This document shows, in pieces, positions 46,298-59,923 of a stretch of DNA of 64,000 nucleotides. Under the pieces are notes generated by a model, which did no database searches, was not told where the DNA came from, and saw only the letters and a list, made by a program, of their open reading frames with translations. How positions within the stretch are numbered: the first letter of the stretch is position 1; every line of letters begins with the position of its first letter. The stretch is from Protonemura montana (lineage: Eukaryota; Arthropoda; Insecta; Plecoptera; Nemouridae), in contig OX387602.1 of assembly GCA_947568835.1 (NCBI GenBank), positions 3,690,570 through 3,754,569 of the forward strand, given 5' to 3'. The translations under genes were made by a program, and so were the position numbers.

Positions 46298-46685
46298 CAA
46301 AGCTTACTGGATAAAGCTTACTGGCTAAAGCTTGGTGGCTAAAGCTTGGTGGCTAAAGCTTACTTCCTAAGACCTACTTCCTAAAGCTTACTGTCTAATG
46401 CTTGTTAGCCAAAGCTTACTTTTTAAAGCTTACTTCCTCAAGCTTGCTGGCTAAAGCTTGCTGGCTAAAGCTTGCTGGCTAAAGCTTGCTGGCTAAAGCT
46501 TGCTGGCTAAAGCTTGCTGGCTTAAGCTAGCTGACTAAAGCTTGCTGGCTAAAGCTTGCTGGCTAAAGCTTGCTGGCTAAAGCTTGCTGGCTAAAGCTTA
46601 CTTGCTAAAGCTTGCTGGCTAAAGCTTGCTAACTAAAGCTTGCTGGCTAAAGCTTGCTGACTAAAGCTTCTTGGCTAATAAAGCT
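46298..46685. repeat. 14-bp minisatellite (GCTGGCTAAAGCTT)n
   Basis: About 27 copies. The centre (46450-46610) is nearly uniform; the left third and right end are more diverged. Almost every unit contains AAGCTT. Confidence 0.95.
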
Positions 46686-49600
46686 CATTACGCTTAAACT
46701 TATTAAGATTTGCTGACTTCAGCCTGTTGTCGGAAGCTTACTTGACATAGTTACCTCTCTGTGATTTTAGTTTAATATCGCGTATTCTCACTAAATTTGT
46801 AGCTTCTTACCCACGCTGTAGACCATTTAATTTTCTTAGACTAACTTGAGTTGGTTTTAAGAATCACTTTGCAACTGCATATTTGAAGTTTTTCTATCCT
46901 AACCTCCCTCCTCCCTCTTTATTCACTAAAGGGCCCGAGACCAAATAAATCGGTCGCCTGGCTTGTGGGCAGGGAGGTCGAGGCAGGGTGGGATCGATGA
47001 TATTTAAGTCACCAGCTCTTGCCCAGCTGACCACCACAATCTCAAGACACCTAGTGACAAAGCGCCGACGGCGGTGCTGCTCTAGCGGGCGACCGTGCGC
47101 CCCAAACGACGTCTTTTAGGGGGGTAATGGATTATCCATAACTTGAAAAAAGTTCGCCTGAAATTTATAGCCCCCGTTAACAGTTTTTTAGACACAGGCA
47201 CCTTTATAATCCATATAGAACATAGAAAAGTACTACCATCCATACTTAGTACTCAAGAATATTACATTGTGATGCGTGTAACATTTCTTTTCGGATAAAT
47301 TAGTAAATGGATCGTGGGTTTGGGTCTTGTTAACTCATTAGGCGAATCCTTTAAGAACCCCGATGCTAATGAACCGAGACGCGTCCTGTTCGTGTTCACG
47401 TTTAGCCGTTTGATCCTGGTTGTCGTCCTCGTAGAGTCGGCGTCAGCGTCGGCATCAAGTTAGGAGCACATGTAGTTGCCACTGCAGATGAGCGTCCCGG
47501 CGCTCTCGGCCAACATTCCACGCCGACGTCCCGACGTCCTCGCGGCACACTAGCGTTTGCACACTAGCATCCGGCCTCTGGCGGCGACGCCGACGACGCC
47601 GCCGACGCCGACTTGGCTAGCGGCCAAACTCTTTGCCCTGCATGCCAAACTGTAAAACCTGGACGTTATGTATTATGCTAAAGTGCATAATATGAGTTTT
47701 GCCACAGTTTAATGATTTTAAGCGAGGCTCTTGATTGATGAGTGCTTATTATGAGAGTGATTCATTGCCGAGTAAACTTTTGCAGTCTCTTCGCACGGAG
47801 ACAATGTTGCAGTTGTATAGAGAAGTTCATAATTCTATAGGAAACTATGTTGTCAGAGTTTTGTGAAGCGCAAGTTTTGCCGAGTTTGTGCAAAATCGAC
47901 CCCATATTTTCGTTGAAAATAACCGACTGGAAATTTTCGTTCACGTCGCGTTGGTAATATATTTTTATCCGTGCTCTATATCTGCAGTGCAGGGGATACA
48001 GCCAGGAGAGCTATATTGAGAACCTCCGCGTACGACCGGCATAGTAAATTTTAGTCTCTTTTATTAAAAAAAGATTACTATGGTTTTGTGTGAGCACGAG
48101 AATGTAGTCGAGGGATTTGACCATTAGATTGAACCGCTTCTTTCTTGGATTCGCGACGACGTTAGCCTGATATAGGTATTATGTGGGACTTCATAACCCC
48201 AAATTAGGTTTGCTATTATTGATATCGAGTCCGTTTCAATTGAATTTGTCTTTTAGTGCTCCAATTCGATCTGGCATAAACGTCACCCTGAAAGTTTGTT
48301 CATGTTGGTACGTTAAACTCATTCTAACGCTGCTGAAAAGAGGTGGTTAAAGTATTAATTTACCAATTTCAGATTCAAACTTTCACAAGCGTATCAATGT
48401 GATGGCGTAGCGCCAAATTACGACAAACGTAATGTTTCCTTTCATCTCTTAGATTGAAACCAAATTACATGCTGATCCGTTGGCATTAATTATGAAGTTT
48501 GTATGCCTGTGCCTCGGAGGAGGCTGTCGGGGACTCACACTTAGGATTAATTCCGTACCCCAGTCAATAAAGCAGTAAAGCGGCCCCGTCTTCGGGCAGC
48601 TTGGGGGAGCGATTTGGCGTCGTACCGTTCGCCATGGGGGGCCCCTCGGGAAACTTATTATGCGGGTCATCGCGCCAGTAATTCCACGGGAACCATTGCC
48701 CGGCCGCGGTCGGCGAAATTCAAATTGCTTCTGGGGCGCGCGCACGTCGCTCCGAAAGAGTGTTGACGATCCTTGATCTTAAATGGCACGAAACGGCGTC
48801 GAGACCTGCATGCTGGTCGTTACACCAATTGGACGGATTCCAATCAGGTGACCGGCCGTCCGATCATGCTGCTGAGATGTTCTAATTTCAATTCGTGATC
48901 CATTTAGTGAATCAGATTCTGTTAGTGACTTTTTTGTATTCATGTTTGACGTTACACTGCTCTCTGCTGGTATGATAAACGTTCTCGTGAATTTACCCCG
49001 GCACGTGGCTTTGGTGAGAAATATGTCTGTGACTTTGCGCTTTTGGGCGTTCCTTGTCCCCAAAACCGGTCATCCGCGAGGTTTGTTGTGATAGCCGAAG
49101 CTATATTTTGACATTACGCGCGTGCTCTCCAAAAGCAGATAAAACAAACTATTGTAAAAGTGGTTAAGTTCCATAAACTGGGGCTGCTTTACGAAATAAG
49201 GAAGCACTACACTAGAAGTTTAGAAGTTACTGTTAATGTACAAATGTAATTAATTCTGTGTCGTTGTCTTCAGCTATGCAGGGGTACGTTTATTTTCCTC
49301 AAAATACGCAAATCCTCTCAAATCTCTCGGGTTGTTCCTTTACATTGGTGCCTGTCCCTGCTAAACGGATAATCTTACTCTCAATTGAGACCGGTCTACA
49401 ACCAGATTCGCAGGAATGGAGGACGTATCATTTGGTACACATTGGTTACTGTGGTTTCTTGGATCTCTCTAAACACACAAGATCCGGGCCCTAACCATCG
49501 TCATGCAGGCTAGAAGGATCGCCACGCAACTCGTGAGGGAACTAGGCATTATTATTTGAAATCTCCGTCATCAATCCTTGCTATCCAACACTAGAAGCAT

Positions 49601-52049
49601 ATAGCAGCCAGCTTAACTGAGCTTCCATATTTGATGAGCTTCCGTTTTCTTGCTTCATCTCTTTTGTCTCTCTATCTAGCATCTCCTACTCATCACCGCT
49701 TTGTGAAGACAAGACGTGTTTTGTATTTATGAGCTTGCACAGTCTGTGCTGCTGTGGCTTGCCGCCTGCGCCCGCGGAATATTTCTGTTTTGTAGGGAAA
49801 CTGATGAATACACACCACATATTATTATCGTTATTGTCTCCTTTCACACTTCACAGAACACCGCCAACGTCGTAGTGAGAGAAGTGTATGAGTAAGCAAT
49901 TCAAAAAAACTTGATGAGATTTTAAGTGTTTTTCTTTCCAGGCTATAAAGAAAATTGAAGCGACAAAAACGAATTTCTACTTAGACAGGGCAACTGAAAA
50001 CCTCAATCGCAATGTTTGATAGAAGCATATACCTGCAAACTTAAAACATTCTGTACCGTGGTCATGCATTCGAAAGTGAAATCTTACAAATATTGAGGCT
50101 GCTGTCTTGCTGTATGTCTAGCAGCTATTTATACGAATTCTCTATTGGAATCGATTAAATAACCAGCCATAGTGCGCTCGACGGGGGTTGCACTGCTCGG
50201 CGCCGTTCCGTGCCAACGTGCATTGGTCCTCGCGACACCGAGCTAGGAGCCAAGGGACACGCGGATATAACGCGGATATCCTCCAGGACCGGGACCCTGG
50301 GGTACTACAGCCTCGAAGCATCACGGAGCGAATCAGCAGTTTCCAGTTCAGTTCGGACGACGTTCAACCGTGAACACTTGGCTTCCGTTCGCTGGCCCGT
50401 TCCTCGTTAGTACACGTTTTAATTGCTATTATAGGACGTCGGGGGCGACTTCTTTAACTGATGACAACTTGAAAAAGTTGGTTGTGCTATTGCCAATCCG
50501 ATGTGCTATGGAGCAAACTGAGCGATAGCGATGCAGCAGCCTCTAGTCGATATGGAAACCACTCAATCAGGAGAACGATGAACGCAATTCGTCGCGTTCA
50601 TGAATCTTGTGAATTATTCGCGGTGCCCAGTGGTAATGAATTCTGTCAGCGTATGGGGCCTGTATTCGAGCGTATTTTTATTATTTTTTGGGCACATCCC
50701 GTTTTCATTCGACGCTGGCTTTCGGCATGCCTTTGTTGGTAAAATTCGTAGAGCATCATCGTCTTTAAATCAATTCCAACGTAGTTATGATTTCGAAATT
50801 ATTTTTCTAAATGCGAATGTTAATTTCAAATTACTTTCTTGCTCGATGGTGAATAATGTGGCGTCGTCGAACGGTCTTGGTATGCAAATTTGTTTCCGCA
50901 GACAATCTCACGAATAATTACATTTACATTTCAATTAACTATTTCTCAGTTGCATCCTTCCGCATAGTTATCCAATCTGTCGTCCTTCGTTTCACATCAT
51001 CAAGCTCGGGTTTGGCAAAATTAATATGTGCATAGTTAGTATGCTGTGTCACGAAGAGATCATCATTAATTAATAACTAGGACACCTGATTGCCGCTGAA
51101 CATTCTCGTAGCGTTAAGTAGCTAATTGCCATCCACATAGAAGGAACACTGATACGGTTTGGAGACATCGTGAAAGTCTAAATCTGCTTACATTAAATAA
51201 TTGTTCAAGATTTTAAAATAGCGTAATGGCCGACAAACAGCTGTACTTCCGACAGTTTATTGCATTCTTCCTCTCCAATACAATATCGCACGAGTGGCAA
51301 TTCCAGTAAATCATACAGAGCCACAAAACGTAATCTTAAACCGCGCGTTTTAACCATTAACTATTAGTAAGAACCATCGCATACAATACACAAACAAAAT
51401 ATCAATGGGACTACTTACTTTGACCTCAAAATGACAGTTAAAAAATTAAACACCTTTTCGTCGAGGTTCAAATATTAAACGGCGATTAGGGCAGAGAGAA
51501 AATAGTGACGGCTGCTAAATAAATTTTCTTTTATGTGACAGGACAAAGCCTTCCTGAATCATTACCAAATTTAAATGTACACCCTTTTTATGTATTTATC
51601 TAAACATCCTCTTTCAAATCTTTCAAAATGTCGGCAAAACGGGGAAAATACATTTTGGCCTAAAACCTCCCTTAAACGTAGATTAAGTAAGATTTAAACG
51701 GCGTCGATGAAACTGGCACTAAGTAGCTAGTTGCAGAACAAAGTTACAGCTTAGCGGCCCGTACTTGTGAATGACGACCAGAAATCCATTAGATGTTGTT
51801 GTTCTTTAAATCATCATAACCTTAACCTATCCAACTCATATAATAGACCAAGGATAGTTTTACGCTAGTGCATATATTGCCTGGGGTCAGCCTGGAGTTG
51901 CCGGACGTCACTTCTAAGAGTAGGTAATTTAAACTCAAGCGAGTTCAAAGTGAGGCCCGACAAATACCTGACAGCGTCTTGACCAAATCTGGACCAAGCG
52001 ACGGATCAGCCATGCCATGATTGATCAAGTGCAGACAAATTTCAGTCCG

Positions 52050-52118
52050 AGGCCAATCGAAGCCTAGTCCAAGCTTAATTTAAGCCCAATTCAAGCCCAG
52101 CCCAAGCCCAGCCACAGT
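52050..52118. repeat. Degenerate AAGCCCA(G) tandem repeat
   Basis: Runs of AAGCCTAGTCC, AAGCCCAATTC, AAGCCCAGCCC and AAGCCCAGCC. A short imperfect tandem array. Confidence 0.75.
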
Positions 52119-53886
52119 CCAGACTAAGGCCGTGCACTGCCACACGCCACCTCCTTTCAGTCTAAGCATTCTGCGTGTTCTGCTGGCTGCCTAACGAGCG
52201 TCCACTCCACCGTTTGTGGCTGCTCTAAAAGCAGGGCCTACCTCAATGCAAAAGTCCAGTGCAATGCAGGAAGGAAGCCAAACTCTGAGAAATTATGAAG
52301 TATTCCTTACGTTAAACTCACCGCGTTGTTTTGTTAGCAGGTAAACTCGAGGAAAGGGCAATTCGAGTACCAACGTGTAGTTATAATATTGACATAGGTA
52401 ATGCATTTCCATGACATATTAGGAAGATGTCCCATGTGTTGGTCACATTTTTATGGTTTATTTACTGCACCTACAAACTTATATGTGTCATGACTCATGG
52501 ATCGATTTCAACTACTAGACCCAGTTTCGCTGTCGGTAGCTTGCACACTTGGGTAGCTTATTGAATGAGATGCATGTCGAAAAGAACTGTGGCAATTCAT
52601 GGAAACGATGTCAAAAAAAACAAGCACGGTGTGCGTGTGTACGTGAGTCTGTCAATCGCACCGCCGGCGAGTTGCGCGTGACAGGTCCGTAGCGTCGCGA
52701 CGTCGTCGGTGCGAGTGTGCCACGTGACGACGTTCGCCGTCGACGCCGACAACGTGACAGCTGCAGTGCAGGCAACGAGCTGACGCCGACGCCGCCACGT
52801 AGAATATGAATATCGTGCCTGGCTAATGGACCGAACAAACACTTTCCCAACCGCTGGCGGCCGTTAGAGAAATAATCTCGAAATGCTTTTCTAGCGACGC
52901 GCGAACTTTTTGCTGGACAGGGAGATGGAAAACAATGCGCGTGAAAATGTTGCCATTAAATAACGAATAGCGGTCCGCGGTGCGGGCGGTGGAACGGGTG
53001 CGCCGCCTCGTTTTAACGCTGGGAGCTCGTGCGATCAACGTTCTAGGCTTAATATGCGTGCCAGTGAATGTTTTTTTTTTGGGACAACTCACTCAATCAT
53101 TTAGGTACTTGTTTTCTGTACACGTCGAATCCATATTCGTGCTATTTTTCCACACTTTTCGAACCGCACCACACGTGCAAATATCTCCGAGGGCTTTGAG
53201 AGAAAATGTCAGGGGACACGTTTGGATTGGTAGTTGCGGACGGACAGGCAGGCATTTTATGCGCTCATGCGATGGCGCGGAAACGGCGGCATTGGCAAGT
53301 GATAAATAATTGACGTTCGATCCCAATCGGAATTGAGATGAATGATCAGAATACCTTGCCGATCATGATCGTGATGGAGTGCTTTTATTTCACTCCACGC
53401 CGTTCTGCTCTCGAGAGAGTTTCTGTTGCGTTGCGTTCGCCTTTGCGGATCATTGTGCGCCGTTTCGTTCGCGCGGAAAGTTCCTTTGAAGCCCGCGATT
53501 ACTTCGAATCAAATTGTTTCGGTTTCTCGACACTAACGTCAAAATAACGTTTAGTGGGTACATCAGACGAGGAGCACGTCATGTCACGCACGTGACACGA
53601 CCTTTCTCTCGACGCTGACGCTGCATGAACATCGCTAAGAAAGCCCGCTGTACGTCGAAATTAGCAAGTTTTACACTGTGATCCCATTTAAAAAAATTTT
53701 TTTTTCAAGTGTCCCCTTGTCGGCCGCAGGTAAATTAAGAATATACTCCCCACGTACAAATTGCAAGGTACGGCTGACCGGCACCAGAGGCATCATGTCT
53801 CGCAGCTGGGGTGTCGTGCGACTTTCCTCGGGAGATGTGTAAACTACCCCTCGTTATCGATCCACAGTCTCCTAGCGCCAGTAGCG

Positions 53887-53953
53887 ACACCATTACCGAC
53901 GCCGTTACCGACGCCGTTACCGACGCTGTTGCTGACGACTTTACCGACGCCAG
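53887..53953. repeat. 12-bp tandem repeat (GTTACCGACGCC)n
   Basis: About five and a half copies, decaying at the right end. In one frame it would read (TDAV)n, but the surrounding frame is not a recognised gene. Confidence 0.85.
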
Positions 53954-56900
53954 CCGATTGCAGCGACGCCCGCGTCGATCGTTGCGAACTGACTCTCGAT
54001 CTAATTCTCTGTTCTGCCGAGAGAGAGCTGCACCGTGCACGTTAAGCGTTTAAGGCCAGCCAGCATTTTGCGATGCGAAATTAACATCCCTAGTCTTCAC
54101 GCTGGGACGTGGCATCGCTTCTGAATCCTGCCGCTGGCGAATTTCTGCTGGTGACAATTTTCATTAGAGTCGGCGATGACTAATGTTTTCCGGGGCTCGT
54201 TTGTACTCATGATATTCGCGTAATGTGTTTGCAATTCTCTTTAACGCAATTAATTCCGCTGACACATTTGTGCGACGAGATGTTTCACTTAAAGAGGGCG
54301 GAGTGTCTCTCTTTGCCGAGACTCGCTCACGCGTGTCTACCTCTTTGCCTCGCGCCTCCCTTTCATCGTATCGTGTGGCAATACAAAGTTTTGACAAATT
54401 ATTTCAACCCGGAGCGCAGCTGCTTGTTAGCCCCTCGCCGAGCGCGGAGCGGCGCAAACTTTCGAGAATTTATATTTAGGGCCGCCTTTATTCCAGAGAA
54501 AGGAAATCTGGCGCGGAATATCTTTGAGGGATAGGTAGATCTTAGACGTTCATTGGACTGGCGTCCCTACCTGCACGGCCTAAGATTGCTCAGTGACTCT
54601 GCTCTCGATTTTAAGACCTCTCTAGTGAAATCCCTAAGACACACGAAAATTAAAACAAGGAGGTCAGAGGTCGAGAAAGGTTAACGGACACCAGAAATTG
54701 CCAGCTGCTTTCCAACAGCAAAGTTTTTCTTCGGTATAATTAATCTTTCCGCAGAGCACTTTCTTCCCACCTAAACAGACAGTGCTCTCTAAACTCCACC
54801 CGCTAAGTTTCTCCATTTGCCAAAAGTATGCTAACTAGTATCCATTATTATTATTATACCATTTGGATGATTGCTGTATGACCCTCTCTCCGCTGTGCTT
54901 ATAGCTTGATTATATTTAGCGAATATAACACTGTCTTTGTGACTCCAAGCGAACCCTCATAAAGCATTAGCATAATATCCGAGCCAGCCAGTAACAAACT
55001 AGAGTTAGGATTGTTCGCGCAGTGGCTCATGGAATTGGTTGGTACCAGTGTACCGAGCTGCGTCCTATGCGTCTCCACTTTGTCTCCGGGACCCGAAACT
55101 TCATTAAGTAACATTGCGGGCGCCGTAGTTGCGTGCGGCAGGCGTCGTGCGCCCAAGCCGAAAGTCTCCAAGTCGCACAAAGAGGTCTCTGGTCTGAGCA
55201 TAAAGTGAATTAATTATTAGCGACGACTGTAATATGGTGCATAATGCGTCCGCGGCGGCGTCCCGCATCGCTCTCTGCGGTACGCACAATAACAACCCGA
55301 CACTGCGCCCATTGCGTTCTTGTCAATTTTGGGATTGCCGTTTAATTTGGTTTTGGGAATGGTTTGCGATGTCACCCGCAGGAGCTGGGGTCGTCTTTAT
55401 AACCCGGCCATGCTGACAACGCCAATTGTTTGCATTGTTTTTCTTTATGTGTTGCCTGTCGGTATGTCTGTACCCTGATTTTCCAATGTGCTTGCATGGA
55501 TCTCTCCAAACTGTATTTAGGGACCACATCTGACCACGGTATTGAAGTATGTTCGTGAACTGATAACGGGCTAGAACTGGGTCTCTTTATTGCCACAGTG
55601 GATTCCTTGGCACCGATGAACTCGCTAGAGCGGTTAATAGTGGCAGAGACGAAACTTTGGTATGAACCAAGTTATCATTTCAATGGTTTATATACATGTG
55701 CTTGCTCATAGGTATTAGATATTTCTTCAAAAACCTATTAGGATAATTGAAGTTCTTGCGTAACTCTGTTTCATCGCGACGCCATAAGTCTTCGAAATTT
55801 ACCTAACTTTGCTGGATAAACATGCAAAGATGCTCGACTTCGTGCATGAGATATTTTTTCAACGCCTGCAGGTATATCACGTTGTCACTGATGGTAGGTA
55901 TGAGACGGTGTATTTTAAGCAGATTAATTCAGTTTAAGGTCTACAGTAAGTTAGTTTTAATCCACTCTGTTATGCAAATTTAAGTTAAATTTATATAAGA
56001 TACATTTCGTGTTCATGGCTTGGCATAACGGAGCTTGTCGCGGTGAACTAATTATTTCGTGTCTGACCCAACATTAAACTATCGCCTTAAAATTAATTAG
56101 AAATCCTAATCCGATACCTACTTGGGAAGTTATTAATACAGGGTGACTCTGGACATATCTGCCCGGACTACACTCTGTTCCCACTTGCCTAAAGTTAAGA
56201 AATGCGGACGTATCGGTATATCGTATGAGGTGAGTAGACATCTGCCACCACGAGTGCCAAACATGAGATTGCAAGCAGAGCGTCGTGTTTGATGGTCGTC
56301 GGCGCCGCGACGCGGGGACGTCATCATTGCGTGGGTGGGTATGGCGAGATGGTGGGTGTGGGGGAGGGGCGCCATCAGCCCATCATACTCACCGCGTCGC
56401 GGCGCGTGCTTGGCACCCCCCCGAGGGATGCTCAGATGGCATATACCACCCGGTAGAGGGCGGGTGAGCAGGAGGAACCAGGAACCTGGCAGCGCGTGCA
56501 GACAGGAACCTTATTTTCCTTTTACCGTTGCTTGCTCTAATACGGCTCTCGCTTCCCGGCTGATTCTGTCAACTGTAATTCCTCCTGCAAAGCGGCTGGC
56601 TTCGTCCTTCTTGCACTCGCGCTCCCAGTTCCCTGTCTCTCTCCTACTCGCTCGGGGTTGCCGTCTCATTCTCGTGCCCCACCTACCCAATCTAGTCTCT
56701 GCACATAGAATCTTCTCGGCATCTAGTCAACAGGCTGTCTTGTGAATTCATTTCGTCTTCATTTTACGTTCAACGAGAAAGTATCCAGAGATTCGAAAGG
56801 TGACATGAAATGTTTATATGAAATTGCATCTGCGTTGCGAAGTTTGGTGTGCCTTGAACGGCGATGAGTTGTGGCGGTTGCCACACATACAACTTACATA

Positions 56901-57198
56901 TTAAATTGATCTGGATATTTGACAATTTTGTGTGATAAAGTAGGCTAGTCCATGAATATCATAGTTCGCGTATGTGAGGTATGAAAGACATAACGCCTCG
57001 TGCTTTTCCTGATACGTCTGTATTTTCCGGTTTCCGTCTCACATTTTGAAATTGAGTTCATACATCATGCAGCGTGAAGCTCGGGCCAGCGAAAATATTC
57101 GAGTTATTTCATATAGAGTGTATGGTAATTACTTTCGAGGCGCGAAAAGGAGTTGCCTTGACGCCTAAGACCTGACGCTTTTAGCAAAATATCGGTCT

Positions 57199-57351
57199 CG
57201 TCTCAAAAATTGATACCTAAACGGGGACACGAACCCCGACCTTGACCTATCGCGGGTGTTGCTCTAACCCATTAAGCTACTTGGACACTTGCTTTTTGAG
57301 ACGATTTTAGTGTATTTGATAATCCCCATTTGGACATCAATTTTTGAGACG
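57199..57351. mobile_element. tRNA-like element between 16-bp inverted repeats
   Basis: The arms CGTCTCAAAAATTGAT (57199-57214) and ATCAATTTTTGAGACG (57336-57351) are perfect inverted repeats. Directly next to the left arm is a tRNA-like sequence on the - strand. TTTTTGAGACG also occurs a third time at 57293-57303. It may be a tRNA-derived SINE or a small non-autonomous element. Confidence 0.55.
57215..57286 (-). tRNA. tRNA-like sequence, probably pseudogene/SINE head
   Basis: 72 bases. D-arm/A-box-like TAGCTTAATGGGTTAGAGC and a good T-arm (CGGGG, loop TTCGTGT, CCCCG) with B-box GGTTCGTGTCC. The anticodon stem pairs poorly, no T33 is seen, and the acceptor stem has a mismatch and wobbles. 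A working tRNA is therefore unlikely and no isotype is assigned. Confidence 0.5.
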
Positions 57352-59906
57352 TTTATAGTGTTCATAATAATAAAATACCCCGCGCATTGCTAGCGTTTGC
57401 AATTTAAATAAGATTTTTACTATCGGACTCGGAAGTTTCGACCGAAGAGACGTCCGCGAGTTGGGCGTGATAAGGGTCGCTAACTTACTGACTTTCTTAA
57501 CTAAGTTTTTAGATGAATGCTTTCCGATGCATACGTTAATGTTATTTGCCAACTGACCTGGTTGCGAGACAAAGTCTTAGTACAGCGTCTTGAACATTGT
57601 GGTCTGTCTCGTCGGTCTAGGCACGAACGCGAGCTAAGAAAGGTCCTCCTACGTGATCTCAAGTAATAGTGTTACTTCTGGTATCGCTGCGATCTCGGTA
57701 CAATAAAGTCCAGGACAATAAGACGAAAGACAATGATAATTAACTTGAAATTGCTCATGGCGGAATGGTCCCTTTGCAGTCATGTCGTGTGCAGGGCATT
57801 TGTGTAAGCGACGCAAACCAAAGTGCATTTATAGGGGCGGTAAATCTGTAAATAGATAAATTTTCTTCAGTCTCGACAGAAGCATCCAGCTTCAAGTTTG
57901 CGCCTTTTAATGAAAACAATCACTATTTCCGCTGTGATTTCTAAGGTTAGCGGCAAATGGTGGTGTGTGAACATTTTTTTTTGATCCACAATCTTCGCAT
58001 AGGAAGTAAAAAAATTGTTATTTTCTGGCGGAAGTGTTCGTACTTCATGGTGATTGCCTCCGTTTTTATTGTGCTTCAAAGGGCAATACAAACCACATTA
58101 TAGGTATACACGTTAAAACTTTTATTGCAGGAAATCCAGATGTCAAAGTAATTGGCTGAGCGATTTCGAGATGTACTAAATGATTATCTTGTTATTTCTC
58201 CAAGCAAACAGATTCATCTTCATGACAAATAAGAAATGTTACAGAGAAGATTCGAATTTCCGTTCTCATTATCTACGTCATATCCGGTGCGCTTTTCAGA
58301 AAGAATTTTCCTTTGCGTTTTAGCAGCATTTTCTTCGAGTGGCTCCATTTCCAACCAAAAAAAAAAGTTCTTTTCATATACAGCTTTATTCCTTTGTTGT
58401 CCGTCGCGAAAGCTTAGATATAGAAACACGACCGTACCCCGGTTTTCGAGAAGTATCCGATTTTCAAACTGAAAACATGGGCAGCGAGTTCGGTGGGGAG
58501 CTCCTCGCTACGGGAAACTAGTTTATTATGAGTGCGCTCGCATAGGTTACATCTACCTCTGAGTCTCTCGCCACATCTTGCACCGTGAAGACGTTTACAA
58601 GAATAGTGCCCGCTTCCGTTATGCAGATCTCATTTTCCGACTAACTAACTGGCTGCATTTCCGACTGTTTATACACATTTACATAAGAGAGCGTTTGCCT
58701 CGTATTCATGTCGACCGTTAGAAAACTGAGCTAGTTTAATTATGCACACATATAGGTATAGATATGCCTTCCTGCTGGCAATTCAATCTGAAATAACACA
58801 CTATTGTCCTCGTTCCATACTCAACGGTTTTTAACCGGCAATGAAATCTACAACGATGATCAGTTTTAACGGCCGTTCCGTTCTTGTTTCTGCGACACCC
58901 CCGAGCAGTGCAGTGTAATTTCTTTGAATTAATAGGAATTCGAAACCGTATACAGCGACGGGTAGAAATGTGCATGCTTCAACGCGTTTTGCGAACTCGA
59001 TTGCTAACAATAAATCAAACTATTCGAATTCGCAGCTTCATCTATGGTCTCGACTGGAATAACCGGCAACTAGACAAGTTGGACGCTTGTAGCAAATTGA
59101 ATATCGCGCACTGCGTCTTTGATTGATGACGAGCAAACAGTTTCTTATCGCCTGGCATCGAAATCGAAAATCGCAGACCCGTGTTCTCTCTCTCTCTCTG
59201 TCTCTCTATTTATCTCTTGGGTGCGTGTGCGTGCGCGTGTGTTTCCATTTGTGGTAACATGTTAAACAATAGCCGACGTTACGGGAACACCCCGGTAGAG
59301 AGCGCAAGGGGCGCGTTGTCCCGCACTCCACCACCGGCAGCGCTGCCACCTGTCACTTGCAACTCGTGGGCTTCTTTGTTTTCAGTGCTGGTCGGATGAT
59401 TTCTTTATTTGTCTGGAACACTCAGCATGCCAGCGGAAAATAATACTTCATCATTTTCCACTGCTTGCTTGTTTTTACCTAATTTTTTCGTTCATATTGC
59501 TCGCTTCACCCCGATACGCATGGAAAAACTCGACGTTTTCCATTGCCATCGGTTTCATATTTGTTGTCGAGGTAATTATACTCGCATCATGTATTTCAAT
59601 GTATGTAAACACACAGAGAATTGCTGCGGGCTCATGTGAAACAGTACACACACACATATAAAATAGATATTGGGGTGCAATTGCGAAATGATTCTTTTGA
59701 TAAATTACCAAAAGCTGTGGTCTCTTCAGTCACATAACATTCTATCTCGGTTCAGTTGACTCGGTAGTCCGAAAGACTGTAAAGTCTAGTCGCACTCGAC
59801 TTCAACCGTCCGATTTTATTGCCATCGAGCTGCTGGTTTGGTATCGCGAAGTAATTAATGCCGCAGACATTCGACACAAAAGCGAATTACAAGCTCACAC
59901 GCTTCA

Positions 59907-59923
59907 ATTATATATATATATAT
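59907..59923. repeat. (TA)n microsatellite
   Basis: Short TA dinucleotide run. Confidence 0.85.

Noticed and set aside
56335-56745. 136-codon ORF, the longest in dlg1 intron 2
   Set aside because: Starts in a GC-rich stretch with overlapping open frames. No domain, no splice context, low-complexity composition.
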